This document shows positions 11,210-19,402 of a stretch of 64,000 nucleotides of DNA, in pieces. Location of the stretch: NCBI RefSeq assembly GCF_014268505.2, contig NZ_JABWQP020000016.1, positions 42,943 to 106,942 of the forward strand. The letters are read 5' to 3'. The notes beneath the pieces are model-generated. The model did not search any database, was not told the origin of the DNA, and saw nothing but the letters and a program-made list of their open reading frames with translations. The first letter of the stretch is position 1; each line of letters begins with the position of its first letter. Both the position numbers and the translations under genes were made by a program. The DNA comes from Pseudomonas khorasanensis. Lineage in GTDB: Bacteria; Pseudomonadota; Gammaproteobacteria; Pseudomonadales; Pseudomonadaceae.

Positions 11210-12682
11210 CTAGAACACCGAGACGTAATCGCCCAGCTCGACCTGTACCGATTTGATACGGGTGAAGTTGTTCAGCGAGCTGATCCCGTTTTCACGGCCC
11301 ACGCCCGACTGCTTGTAACCGCCGACCGGCATTTTTGCGTCGGACTCGCCCCAGGCGTTGATCCAGCAGATACCGGCTTCAAGTTGATGAATCACGCGGT
11401 GCGCGCGGTTCAGGTCCTTGGTGACGATGCCGGCAGCGAGGCCGAAATCGGTGTCGTTGGCGCGGCGGATCACTTCTTCTTCGGTTTCGTAGGAGAGGAT
11501 CGCCATGACCGGGCCGAAGATTTCTTCGCGCACGATGGTCATGTCGTCGGTGCAGTCGGTGAACACGGTCGGCGCCACGAACGCGCCCTTGGCGAACTCG
11601 CCTTCGGTCAGACGACCGCCGCCGCACAACACGCGCGCGCCTTGCTCTTTACCTTTTTCGATGTAAGCCAGCACGCTTTCCATGTGGGCGAAGCTGACCA
11701 GCGGACCGAAGTTGGTGTTTTCGTCTTCCGGGTTGCCGACGCGGATGCGCGCAACGCGCTCAACGATCTTGGCTTCGAATGCGGCTTTCAGGTGAGCCGG
11801 TACGAATACGCGAGTGCCGTTGGTGCACACCTGACCGGAGCTGTAGAAGTTGGCCATCATCGCGGTGTCGGCAGCGCGATCGAGGTCGGCGTCGTCAAAG
11901 ATGATCAGCGGCGACTTGCCGCCCAGTTCCATGGTCACGTCTTTGAGCGACGAAGCCGAAGCGCTGGCCATGACTTTCTTGCCGGTGTCGGTGCCGCCGG
12001 TGAAAGAGATTTTCTCGATGCGCGGGTGCTCGGTCAGCCAGGTGCCGACTTCACGGCCGCTGCCGGTCAGTACGTTGAAGACGCCGTTCGGGACGCCGGC
12101 TTCGGTGTAGATCTCAGCCAGTTTCAGGGTGGTCAGCGAGGTGACTTCGCTTGGCTTGAAGATCATCGCGTTACCGGCGGCCAGCGCTGGTGCGGATTTC
12201 CACAGGGCGATCTGGATCGGGTAGTTCCATGCGCCGATACCGGCGACCACGCCCAGCGGCTCGCGACGGGTGTAAACGAAAGAGGTGTCGCGCAACGGGA
12301 TCTGCTCGCCTTCGATGGCGGGCACCAGACCTGCGTAATACTCCAGCACGTCGGCGCCGGTGACGATGTCGACGTACTTGGTTTCAGAGAAGGATTTGCC
12401 GGTGTCCAGGGTTTCCAGCGCAGCCAGTTCATCGTTGCGCTCGCGCAGGATGTCGACGGCGCGACGCAGGATGCGCGAACGCTCCATGGCGGTCATCGCA
12501 GCCCAGATTTTCTGGCCCTTTTCGGCGCTGACCACGGCGCGCTCGACGTCTTCCTTCGTTGCACGTTGCACCCGTGCGAGGACTTCACCGTTCGCCGGGT
12601 TGATGGCTTCGAAGGTGGCATCGCTGCCGGCGTCGGAGTACGCGCCATCGATGTAGAGTTTTTGCAGTTCGAAACGGGCCAT
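11210..12682 (-). CDS. betB: Betaine aldehyde dehydrogenase
   Basis: An NAD(P)-dependent aldehyde dehydrogenase of 490 residues that converts betaine aldehyde to glycine betaine. The catalytic cysteine lies in GQVCTNGTRVF and the general-base glutamate in MELGGKSPLIIF. Start ATG 12682 (MARFELQKLYIDG) is preceded by GAGGAC and gives the usual BetB length. An upstream ATG at 12721 would add 13 residues unlike the family. It lies 61 bp downstream of betI and is probably cotranscribed with it. Confidence 0.95.
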   Translation of the reverse strand: MARFELQKLYIDGAYSDAGSDATFEAINPANGEVLARVQRATKEDVERAVVSAEKGQKIWAAMTAMERSRILRRAVDILRERNDELAALETLDTGKSFSETKYVDIVTGADVLEYYAGLVPAIEGEQIPLRDTSFVYTRREPLGVVAGIGAWNYPIQIALWKSAPALAAGNAMIFKPSEVTSLTTLKLAEIYTEAGVPNGVFNVLTGSGREVGTWLTEHPRIEKISFTGGTDTGKKVMASASASSLKDVTMELGGKSPLIIFDDADLDRAADTAMMANFYSSGQVCTNGTRVFVPAHLKAAFEAKIVERVARIRVGNPEDENTNFGPLVSFAHMESVLAYIEKGKEQGARVLCGGGRLTEGEFAKGAFVAPTVFTDCTDDMTIVREEIFGPVMAILSYETEEEVIRRANDTDFGLAAGIVTKDLNRAHRVIHQLEAGICWINAWGESDAKMPVGGYKQSGVGRENGISSLNNFTRIKSVQVELGDYVSVF

Positions 12683-12743
12683 AGTGTCCTCGCAAGTGCA
12701 TTGGTGTTTGGCATTGACCACCGCGATGACGCTGCGGTGGCGT

Positions 12744-13364
12744 TCAGGAGTCGAGCGATTTCTGTGTGCTCTGACTCGTCTGCTTGGCCAATTGGAAATC
12801 CATGTATTCGTAAGCGATCTGTTGCGCCTGCGCTGTGTCGAAAGCGTCTCCCGACAGTGCGCCGCGCAACCACAAGCCGTCGATCAACGCTGCCAGTCCC
12901 CGCGCTGCGCTGCGCGCATCTTCGAGCGGCAGCACACGGCGGAACTGACAGCACAGGTTGGAATACAGACGGTGATCGTTGATCCGCTGCAACCTGTGCA
13001 AAGACGGCTGGTGCATGCTGGTGGCCCAGAAGGCCAGCCAGGTTTTCATTGCCGGGCCATTGACCTGGCTGGCGTCGAAGTTGCCTTCGATGATCACCTG
13101 CAGATGCGCCCGGGGGCTGTCATCTGCCAGCGCCTGACGGCGCGCGGTGACGCTCTCGCTGAGGGCTGTCATCAGATACCGCATCGTGGCGGCAATCAGG
13201 CCGTTCTTGTCCTGAAAGTAATGACTGATGATGCCATTCGAGACACCGGCCAGACGGGCGATCAGCGCAATGCTGGCGTCCCCCATCCCGACCTGATCAA
13301 CCGCCTGCAATGTGGCTTCGATCAACTGTTGGCGGCGGATGGGTTGCATACCGACCTTGGGCAT
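12744..13364 (-). CDS. betI: TetR-family repressor BetI
   Basis: A choline-responsive repressor of 206 residues. The N-terminal helix-turn-helix (IRRQQLIEATLQAVDQVG...IARLAGVSNGIISHYF) follows the BetI start MPKVGMQPIRR. I choose ATG 13364 because AAGGAG lies nine bases upstream. ATG 13373 overlaps the spacer and is too close to the box. Known BetI represses betIBA and often betT until choline binds. A perfect palindrome 70 bp upstream (13435-13454) is the expected operator. Confidence 0.93.
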   Translation of the reverse strand: MPKVGMQPIRRQQLIEATLQAVDQVGMGDASIALIARLAGVSNGIISHYFQDKNGLIAATMRYLMTALSESVTARRQALADDSPRAHLQVIIEGNFDASQVNGPAMKTWLAFWATSMHQPSLHRLQRINDHRLYSNLCCQFRRVLPLEDARSAARGLAALIDGLWLRGALSGDAFDTAQAQQIAYEYMDFQLAKQTSQSTQKSLDS

Positions 13365-13434
13365 CTTGCACATCTCCTTAGGCCTTCCGAGGGGCGAATG
13401 ACGCCGATCGGATTGAGGGCCAGTCTATTTTGTT

Positions 13435-13454
13435 TTGATTGAACGTTCAATCAA
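13435..13454. promoter_or_regulatory. Probable BetI operator, perfect 20-bp palindrome
   Basis: TTGATTGAACGTTCAATCAA is fully self-complementary and lies in the divergent betI-betT region, 70 bp from the betI start and about 340 bp from betT. TetR-family repressors of this type bind such AT-rich palindromes, and TTGATTGAACGTTCAATC resembles described bet operators. The rest of 13365-13794 (430 bp) shows no gene and should hold both promoters. Confidence 0.8.
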
Positions 13455-13794
13455 CAAAGAATAAGATCTGCGACAAATCGTCGCTGCCTACAGATTTTTC
13501 CTACGTGTAACGGCGATAAAAACCGACATCCAAAAATGCTTGAAACCTGCGTGGGGCATGGCGCGGTTCGCGATTCCAGGGACGCGTTGAAAGGGCAGGA
13601 CGCTCGAGGCCAGGTGACGGATGACCGTCCGTCTTCTGTGGCCGCAAAAGCGAATACGCAACGCCATTTCGGCAGGTTCGGGCTTTTTTCGGAGTGTCTT
13701 TATATCACCCGCCGGTCGGCTGCCAACTAACCGATTTGGTCGGGTCCCGTGTTGCCTTGTGTTCTTCTCTCGCACTGCCTGGAGCATTTGTGCC

Positions 13795-15792
13795 ATGAGT
13801 TCTGCCTCGCTAATAAAGACCCCGCCCGAGAAGGTGACGGTCAACGGTTGGGTGTTCTACACCTCGACCGCGCTGATTCTGTTGTTGACCGCCATTCTGA
13901 TCATCGCCCCGCAAGAGGCCGGCAGAGTGTTGGGGATGGCCCAGGCCTGGTTGTCGCGCAGCTTCGGCTGGTACTACATGGTGGTGATCGCGGCCTACCT
14001 GGTGTTTGTGGTCGGTCTGGCGTTTTCCTCCTATGGCAAACTCAAACTGGGCAGCAAGGACGACACCCCGGATTTCAGTTACGGCGCCTGGGCGGGGATG
14101 CTGTTCTCGTCGGGTATCGGTATTTCGCTGCTGTACTTCGGCGCCTCGGAACCGCTGGATCACTACTTCAATCCGCCGGAAGGCGTGTCCGCCAGCAACA
14201 TGGCGGCGCGTCAGGCGGTGCAGCTGACTTTCCTGCACTGGGGCCTGCACGGCTGGGCGATTTACGCACTGGTCGGTCTGGCCGTCGCGTATTTTGCCTA
14301 CCGTCATAACCAGCCATTGGCGCTGCGTTCGGCGCTGTATCCGCTGGTCGGCGAGCGCTGGGTCAAGGGCGCGGCCGGACACGCGGTGGACGGCTTCGGC
14401 ATGTTCGTGACCCTGCTGGGGCTAGTGACCAACCTGGGCATTGGCTCGCTGCAAGTGTCGTCCGGGCTGGAAAACCTGTTCGGCATGGAACACAGCAACA
14501 CCAACCTGCTGATCGTGATCATCGTCATGAGCACCGTGGCGACCATCGCCGCTGTGTCCGGTGTGGAAAACGGGATCCGTCGTCTGTCCAACCTGAACAT
14601 TGTGCTGTTCAGCGGTCTGTTGATTTTCGTCCTGCTGTTCGGCCCGACCCTGCACCTGCTCAACGGCTTCGTGCAGAACATCGGCGACTATCTCAATGGC
14701 GTCGTGCTGAAGACGTTCGATCTGTACGTTTATGAAGGCGACAACGCCAAGTCCGACCGCTGGCTGGGCCTGTGGACCCTGTTCTACTGGGCATGGTGGA
14801 TTTCCTGGGCGCCATTCGTGGGCATGTTCATCGCGCGGATTTCCCGTGGCCGGAGCGTGCGTGAACTGGTCGCCGGTGTACTGCTGATTCCACTGGGTTT
14901 CACGTTGGCCTGGCTGTCGATCTTCGGTAACTCGGCGCTGGATCTGGTGATGAACCAGGGGGCGGTGGAGTTAGGCAAGACGGCCCTGGAACAGCCGTCG
15001 ATGGCGATCTATCAGTTGCTTGAGCACTACCCGGCGTCGAAAGTCGTTATTGGTGTGTCGATCTTCGTGGGTTTCGTGCTGTTCCTGACCCCGGCTGACT
15101 CCGGCGCGGTGATGATGGCGAATCTTTCGTGCAAGGGCGGCAACGTCGACGAAGACGCACCGCACTGGCTGCGGATTTTCTGGTCGGTGGTGATCACGCT
15201 GGTGACCATCGGTTTGCTCTTCGCCGGTAACTTCGAAGCCATGCAAACCATGGTGGTGCTGGCCGGTCTGCCGTTCTCGGTGGTGCTGATCTGCTTCATG
15301 TTCGGCCTGCACAAGGCGATGCGCCAGGACGTGCAGATCGAACAGGAACAAGCGCAACTGGCGGAACGCGGTCGTCGCGGTTTCAGCGAACGTCTGACGC
15401 AGCTCGATCTGCAGCCGAGCCAATCGGTGGTGCAGCGTTTCATGGACAAACACGTGACGCCGGCTCTCGAAGACGCGGCCGCGCAATTGCGTGCCCAGGG
15501 CATTGAAGTGCAGACGCTGTTGGGTAAAGCCAAGCGCTGCATGGGCGTGCGGGTGGAGATGGAAGAGGGCAACCCTTTTGTCTACGAAGTGAGCCTGGAC
15601 GGCTATCTGGCGACGCCGACCGAATCGGCCCAGTCCGACGAAGCGCGCCAGCGTTACTACCGTGCCGAGGTGTATCTGCACAACGGCAGCCAGGATTACG
15701 ACTTGATGGGCTTCACGCAGGATCAGATCACGCGGGACGTGCTGGATCAGTTTGAAAGTCATCGGCAGTTGCTGGGGCGGGTGTACAGCTAA
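13795..15792 (+). CDS. betT: BCCT-family choline transporter
   Basis: A betaine/choline/carnitine transporter of 665 residues with about 12 membrane segments. The family signature is visible (FYWAWWISWAPFVGMFIARISRGR region, residues about 325-350). The C-terminal cytoplasmic tail of about 150 residues is typical of long BetT proteins, where the tail senses osmolarity. Start ATG 13795 (MSSASLIKTPPEKV) has GGAG ten bases upstream. A longer in-frame reading from 13621 has no ribosome site and non-conserved sequence. It is divergent from betIBA, consistent with choline import feeding BetA. The exact substrate is inferred from context. Confidence 0.9.
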   Translation: MSSASLIKTPPEKVTVNGWVFYTSTALILLLTAILIIAPQEAGRVLGMAQAWLSRSFGWYYMVVIAAYLVFVVGLAFSSYGKLKLGSKDDTPDFSYGAWAGMLFSSGIGISLLYFGASEPLDHYFNPPEGVSASNMAARQAVQLTFLHWGLHGWAIYALVGLAVAYFAYRHNQPLALRSALYPLVGERWVKGAAGHAVDGFGMFVTLLGLVTNLGIGSLQVSSGLENLFGMEHSNTNLLIVIIVMSTVATIAAVSGVENGIRRLSNLNIVLFSGLLIFVLLFGPTLHLLNGFVQNIGDYLNGVVLKTFDLYVYEGDNAKSDRWLGLWTLFYWAWWISWAPFVGMFIARISRGRSVRELVAGVLLIPLGFTLAWLSIFGNSALDLVMNQGAVELGKTALEQPSMAIYQLLEHYPASKVVIGVSIFVGFVLFLTPADSGAVMMANLSCKGGNVDEDAPHWLRIFWSVVITLVTIGLLFAGNFEAMQTMVVLAGLPFSVVLICFMFGLHKAMRQDVQIEQEQAQLAERGRRGFSERLTQLDLQPSQSVVQRFMDKHVTPALEDAAAQLRAQGIEVQTLLGKAKRCMGVRVEMEEGNPFVYEVSLDGYLATPTESAQSDEARQRYYRAEVYLHNGSQDYDLMGFTQDQITRDVLDQFESHRQLLGRVYS

Positions 15793-15822
15793 ATCTTGAC
15801 GACCGGCGGTGCAGTGAATGAT

Positions 15823-15850
15823 GTGGCGAGGGAGCAAGCTCCCTCGCCAC
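15823..15850. repeat. Single GTGGCGAGGGAGC hairpin
   Basis: A near-perfect 28-bp palindrome, GTGGCGAGGGAGC then GCTCCCTCGCCAC, lies 30 bp after the betT stop. It is the same class as 11053-11183 and 24861-24888. Confidence 0.85.
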
Positions 15851-15876
15851 AGTTCCTTTGTTCACCGCTTACAAAC

Positions 15877-15907
15877 AAAAACGCCGCGATCCTCTCGCGG
15901 CGTTTTT
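15877..15907. terminator. Bidirectional intrinsic terminator between betT and cbcV
   Basis: A 13-bp perfect stem (AAAAACGCCGCGA with TCGCGGCGTTTTT) and a five-base loop, with A and T runs on its two sides. It can stop both betT (+) and cbcV (-) transcripts, which converge here. Confidence 0.92.
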
Positions 15908-15920
15908 GTGTCTGGCGTTC

Positions 15921-17099
15921 TTACCCCAGGTTCTTGCCCAGCAGCGCGTGATACAGCTCGCTGTCGCCTAATATCCCCACGACATGATTGTTGTCATGCA
16001 GCACCAGTTTGTTGCCGGTCTGATAACGGATCTGCAGTGCATCGCGCATGCCGATGTTCGAATCCACCAGCGTCGGCTTGCGCTCCAGACCTTCCACCGC
16101 TTGCCCCGGCGCCCAGTTTTGCAGGTTCAGTACCGAACCGTTCTGCCGTGCGCCTTTGATGGTGTTGCCTTCGGCCAGGTCCAGCCAGGAGTCGCCGCCC
16201 GGGTCCAGACACACCGAGCCGTTGATGCGTTTGCACTTGTCCAGCGTGCGCATCAGGCTGCGCCCGCAGAGCACGTTGAGTGGATTGGTATGCGCAACGA
16301 AGGTGCGTACGTAATCGTCCGCCGGGTTGAGCACGATTTCTTCGGGCACGCTGTACTGGATGATCCGGCCGTCTTTCATGATCGCGATGCGGCTGCCGAG
16401 TTTCAGTGCTTCGTCGAGGTCGTGACTCACAAACACAATGGTTTTGTTCAGCTTGCGTTGCAGCTCCAGCAGTTCATCCTGCAGGCCTTGGCGGATCAGC
16501 GGATCAAGGGCCGAGAAGGGTTCGTCCATCAACAGAATGTCGGCGTCCATCGCCAGCGCGCGAGCCAGGCCGACGCGCTGCTGCATGCCGCCGGACAGTT
16601 CGTCGGGCTTCTTGTTGCGCCACTGGGTCAGGCCCACCAGTTCGAGTTTCTCATCGACCAGCTTCTTGCGTTCCTTCTCCGGTCGGCCCTGCATTTCCAG
16701 ACCGAAGCTGATGTTTTCGCGCACCGTCAGCCAGGGCATCAGGGCGAATTTCTGGAAGACCATGGCGATGCGTTGGGTGCGCATCATTTTCAGTTCGGCG
16801 GGTGTGCAGGAAGCGATGTCAATCTGGCGGTTCTCATGCTCGACGAACAGCTTGCCGCGGCTGACGGTGTTGAGGCCGTTGATGCAGCGCAGCAGGCTCG
16901 ACTTGCCGGAGCCCGACAGGCCCATCAGCACACAGATTTCACCTTTGTTGATGTCCAGCGTGGCCTTTTCCACGCCGACGATCTGGCCGGTCTTCTTCAG
17001 GATTTCGTTGCGGGTCATGCCCTGGTCGAGCAGCTTGAGTGCCTCGCGCGGGTCTTTGGCGAAGATTACGTCGACGTCTTCAAAGCGAATAATGCTCAT
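15921..17099 (-). CDS. cbcV: Quaternary-amine ABC transporter ATPase
   Basis: ATP-binding subunit of a ProV/ChoV-type importer, 392 residues. Walker A (MGLSGSGKSSLLR), ABC signature (LSGGMQQR) and Walker B (ILLMDEPFSALD) are all present. A C-terminal region of about 110 residues matches the CBS-like regulatory part of glycine betaine transporters. The start overlaps the cbcW stop by four bases (ATGA at 17096-17099). In P. aeruginosa the CbcWV core serves several binding proteins; here CbcX is adjacent and CaiX (26970-27914) lacks its own core. It should power uptake of choline, betaine and carnitine. Confidence 0.93.
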   Translation of the reverse strand: MSIIRFEDVDVIFAKDPREALKLLDQGMTRNEILKKTGQIVGVEKATLDINKGEICVLMGLSGSGKSSLLRCINGLNTVSRGKLFVEHENRQIDIASCTPAELKMMRTQRIAMVFQKFALMPWLTVRENISFGLEMQGRPEKERKKLVDEKLELVGLTQWRNKKPDELSGGMQQRVGLARALAMDADILLMDEPFSALDPLIRQGLQDELLELQRKLNKTIVFVSHDLDEALKLGSRIAIMKDGRIIQYSVPEEIVLNPADDYVRTFVAHTNPLNVLCGRSLMRTLDKCKRINGSVCLDPGGDSWLDLAEGNTIKGARQNGSVLNLQNWAPGQAVEGLERKPTLVDSNIGMRDALQIRYQTGNKLVLHDNNHVVGILGDSELYHALLGKNLG

Positions 17100-17941
17100 G
17101 CGTCACCCCCTGCTTTTGCGTCGGGTTGTTTGCAGATACGGTCGAGCATGATCGCCAGCAGTACGATTGCCAGGCCCGCTTCGAAGCCCAGCGCGATATC
17201 AGCAGTGTTCAGTGCGTTGACCACCGGTTTGCCGAGTCCGTCGGCGCCGACCAGTGCCGCGATCACCACCATCGACAGCGACAGCATGATGCACTGGGTG
17301 ATGCCGGCCGCGATGCTTGGCATGGCGTGCGGCAGTTCGATCCGTGAGAGCAGTTGGCGACGCGAGCAGCCGAAGGCCTTGCCGGCGTCCATCAGTTCTT
17401 GCGGGACATCGCGGATGCCCAGGTAGGTCAGGCGGATCGGCGCCGCGATGGCGAAGACCACCGTGGAAATCAGGCCCGGCACCACACCCAGCCCGAAGAG
17501 GGTCAGGGTAGGAATGAGGTAAACGAAGGTCGGTACGGTCTGCATCAGATCGAGCACCGGCCGCATCATGGTGTAGAACATCGGTTTATGCGCGGCGACG
17601 ATGCCCAGCGGCACGCCGATCAACACGCAGACCAGGGTTGCGAACAGCACCTGGGCGAGGGTTTCCATGGTTTCCTGCCAGTAACCGAGGTTGAGAATGA
17701 GCAGGAAGGAGGCGACTACGAAAACGGTCAGGCCCCATTTACGCTGGATCAGGTGGGCGATCAGTGCGATGAGGCCGATCAAGACCAGCGGGTTGAACCA
17801 GGTCAGCGCAAACGTCACGCCGTGGATCATCGTTTCCAGTGTCACGGCGATTGCGTCGAAGGTGTTGGCGCCGTTTTGCGTCAACCATTCGACGAAGCCC
17901 GCGATGTACTGGCCTAGAGGTATTTTCTGATCAATCAGCAT
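17096..17941 (-). CDS. cbcW: Quaternary-amine ABC transporter permease
   Basis: Permease subunit of 281 residues with several membrane helices and the EAA-type cytoplasmic loop (MDAGKAFGCSRRQLLSRIELPHAMPSI). I start at ATG 17941 (MLIDQKIPLGQYI), as neither it nor ATG 17959 has a strong ribosome site and the shorter form matches relatives as I remember them. It sits between cbcX (77 bp upstream) and cbcV (overlapping). Together they form a binding-protein-dependent importer in the inner membrane. Confidence 0.92.
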   Translation of the reverse strand: MLIDQKIPLGQYIAGFVEWLTQNGANTFDAIAVTLETMIHGVTFALTWFNPLVLIGLIALIAHLIQRKWGLTVFVVASFLLILNLGYWQETMETLAQVLFATLVCVLIGVPLGIVAAHKPMFYTMMRPVLDLMQTVPTFVYLIPTLTLFGLGVVPGLISTVVFAIAAPIRLTYLGIRDVPQELMDAGKAFGCSRRQLLSRIELPHAMPSIAAGITQCIMLSLSMVVIAALVGADGLGKPVVNALNTADIALGFEAGLAIVLLAIMLDRICKQPDAKAGGDA

Positions 17942-18018
17942 GGTAGTGAACGTCCGCATGCAAGGAAGTTAACAGCCCGGGCAGGTGCGCCTGCCCGGCA
18001 TAAGCGATGCCCCTCAAA

Positions 18019-18966
18019 TCAAGGCGCGAGCTTGGCTTTCACGGCCTCCAGGCCTGGTTTACCGTCAATGGTGGTCACGCCAGCGAGCCAGGTTTCGAGC
18101 ACCTGTGGATTCTTTTTCAGCCAGGCCTTGGCGGCCGCGTCAGGCTTCATCTTGTCGTCGAGGATATTGCCCATCAGTTCACTTTCCATGTCGACGGTGA
18201 ACTCCAGGTTTTTCAACAGCTGACCGACGTTGCTGCATTCGGTCGAGTAGCCCTTGCGAGTGTTGGTCGCCACGGTGGCCGCGCCGAAATCGGGGCCGAA
18301 GAAATCATCGCCGCCGGTCAAGTATTGAATCTTGAAGCGCTTGTTCATCGGGTGCGGCGCCCAGCCCAGGAAGACCACGTCGGTGCCGCGTTTCGATGCG
18401 CGATCCACCTGGGAGAGCATGCCCGCCTCACTGGACTCGACCACCTTGAAACCAGCGTCCTTCAAGCCGAAGGCGTTTTTCTCGATCATGCTCTGAATCA
18501 GGCGGTTGCCGTCATTGCCCGGCTCGATCCCGTAGATCTTGCCGTCGAGTTCTTTCTTGAATTTCGGAATGTCGGCGAAGTCGTGCAGGCCTTTGTCATA
18601 CAGGGCTTGCGGCACCGCGAGGGTGTATTTGGCGCCGGTGAGGTTGGTGCGCACGGTTTCCACGGTGCCCGCTTCGCGGTAGGCCTTGATGTCGTTCTCC
18701 ATGGTCGGCATCCAGTTACCGAGGAACACGTCCATGTTCTTGCCGTCGGCCAGCGACTTGTAGGTCACGGGCACTGAGATCATGGTGGTCTTGGTCTTGT
18801 AGCCGAGGGCGTTGAGGACAACGGAGGTGGTGGCGGTGGTGGCGGTGATGTCGGTCCAGCCGACGTCGGAGAAATTCACGGTACTGCACTTTTCCGGCTC
18901 TGCGGCTTGAGCCAGTAACGGCAAACTCAGCAGGGCGGCCAACAACAACGACGGGGAACCTTTCAT
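18019..18966 (-). CDS. cbcX: Choline/betaine periplasmic binding protein
   Basis: Substrate-binding protein of the ChoX/ProX type, 315 residues. A cleavable signal peptide (SLLLAALLSLPLLAQAAEP) precedes the mature chain beginning near EKCSTVNFSDVGW. The conserved ligand-box tryptophans and the FLGWAPHPMN segment are present, as in choline-binding proteins. ATG 18966 has AAGGAG seven bases upstream. It is first in cbcXWV and divergent from sdaB; the shared promoter region holds three tandem 21-bp repeats likely bound by GbdR. It is homologous to CaiX in the same window. Confidence 0.93.
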   Translation of the reverse strand: MKGSPSLLLAALLSLPLLAQAAEPEKCSTVNFSDVGWTDITATTATTSVVLNALGYKTKTTMISVPVTYKSLADGKNMDVFLGNWMPTMENDIKAYREAGTVETVRTNLTGAKYTLAVPQALYDKGLHDFADIPKFKKELDGKIYGIEPGNDGNRLIQSMIEKNAFGLKDAGFKVVESSEAGMLSQVDRASKRGTDVVFLGWAPHPMNKRFKIQYLTGGDDFFGPDFGAATVATNTRKGYSTECSNVGQLLKNLEFTVDMESELMGNILDDKMKPDAAAKAWLKKNPQVLETWLAGVTTIDGKPGLEAVKAKLAP

Positions 18967-19117
18967 GGATGGACTCCTTGGTGTTTTTTTTGGCAGTGTT
19001 CCGACTGTGGACCACCGCACTTATAGGTTGCGGTTGGGTGGCGTTCTGAAGACAGCTCTACCGCAGCGCCTTGCAATCGAGTCATCCCGATCATGTACCA
19101 GTGAAAATCTGACGCCT

Positions 19118-19180
19118 ACAGGGAGGGTCGTATCCAGTACAGGGATGGTCGCTTCCAGTGTCGGTGACGTCGCTTACAGC
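19118..19180. promoter_or_regulatory. Three tandem 21-bp repeats, probable GbdR sites
   Basis: ACAGGGAGGGTCGTATCCAG and ACAGGGATGGTCGCTTCCAG begin at 19118 and 19139, and a weaker third copy (core ACGTCGCTTACAG) begins at 19160. Their GTCG cores at 19127, 19148 and 19169 are exactly 21 bp apart, two helical turns, so all lie on one face of the DNA. They are in the cbcX-sdaB divergent region (18967-19402), about 150-220 bp from either start. AraC-family activators such as GbdR bind phased direct half-sites. The binding protein is inferred. Confidence 0.65.
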
Positions 19181-19402
19181 TTTTTTCTGCCCCGGATGAC
19201 CTTCTGAACTGCATAAAAACGGCGCAATTGCGGGGCGAAAACCGGACGGCGCTGCTGGGCATGAGTGCGTCGGTGTCAGACGCCGTGCGCGCCGACAAAA
19301 GCCTGATGATGCCGGCAATCGGCGGATCGCAGCTTGAGCGTAGCAGCTCCGCCAGCGGGCGCTTCTGCGGCCCGAACCGGTATTCCCAGGAGCTCTGCAG
19401 CA

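Noticed and set aside
13621..13794. N-terminal extension of BetT
   Set aside because: No ribosome site and no family similarity; ATG 13795 has a GGAG and gives the normal N-terminus.
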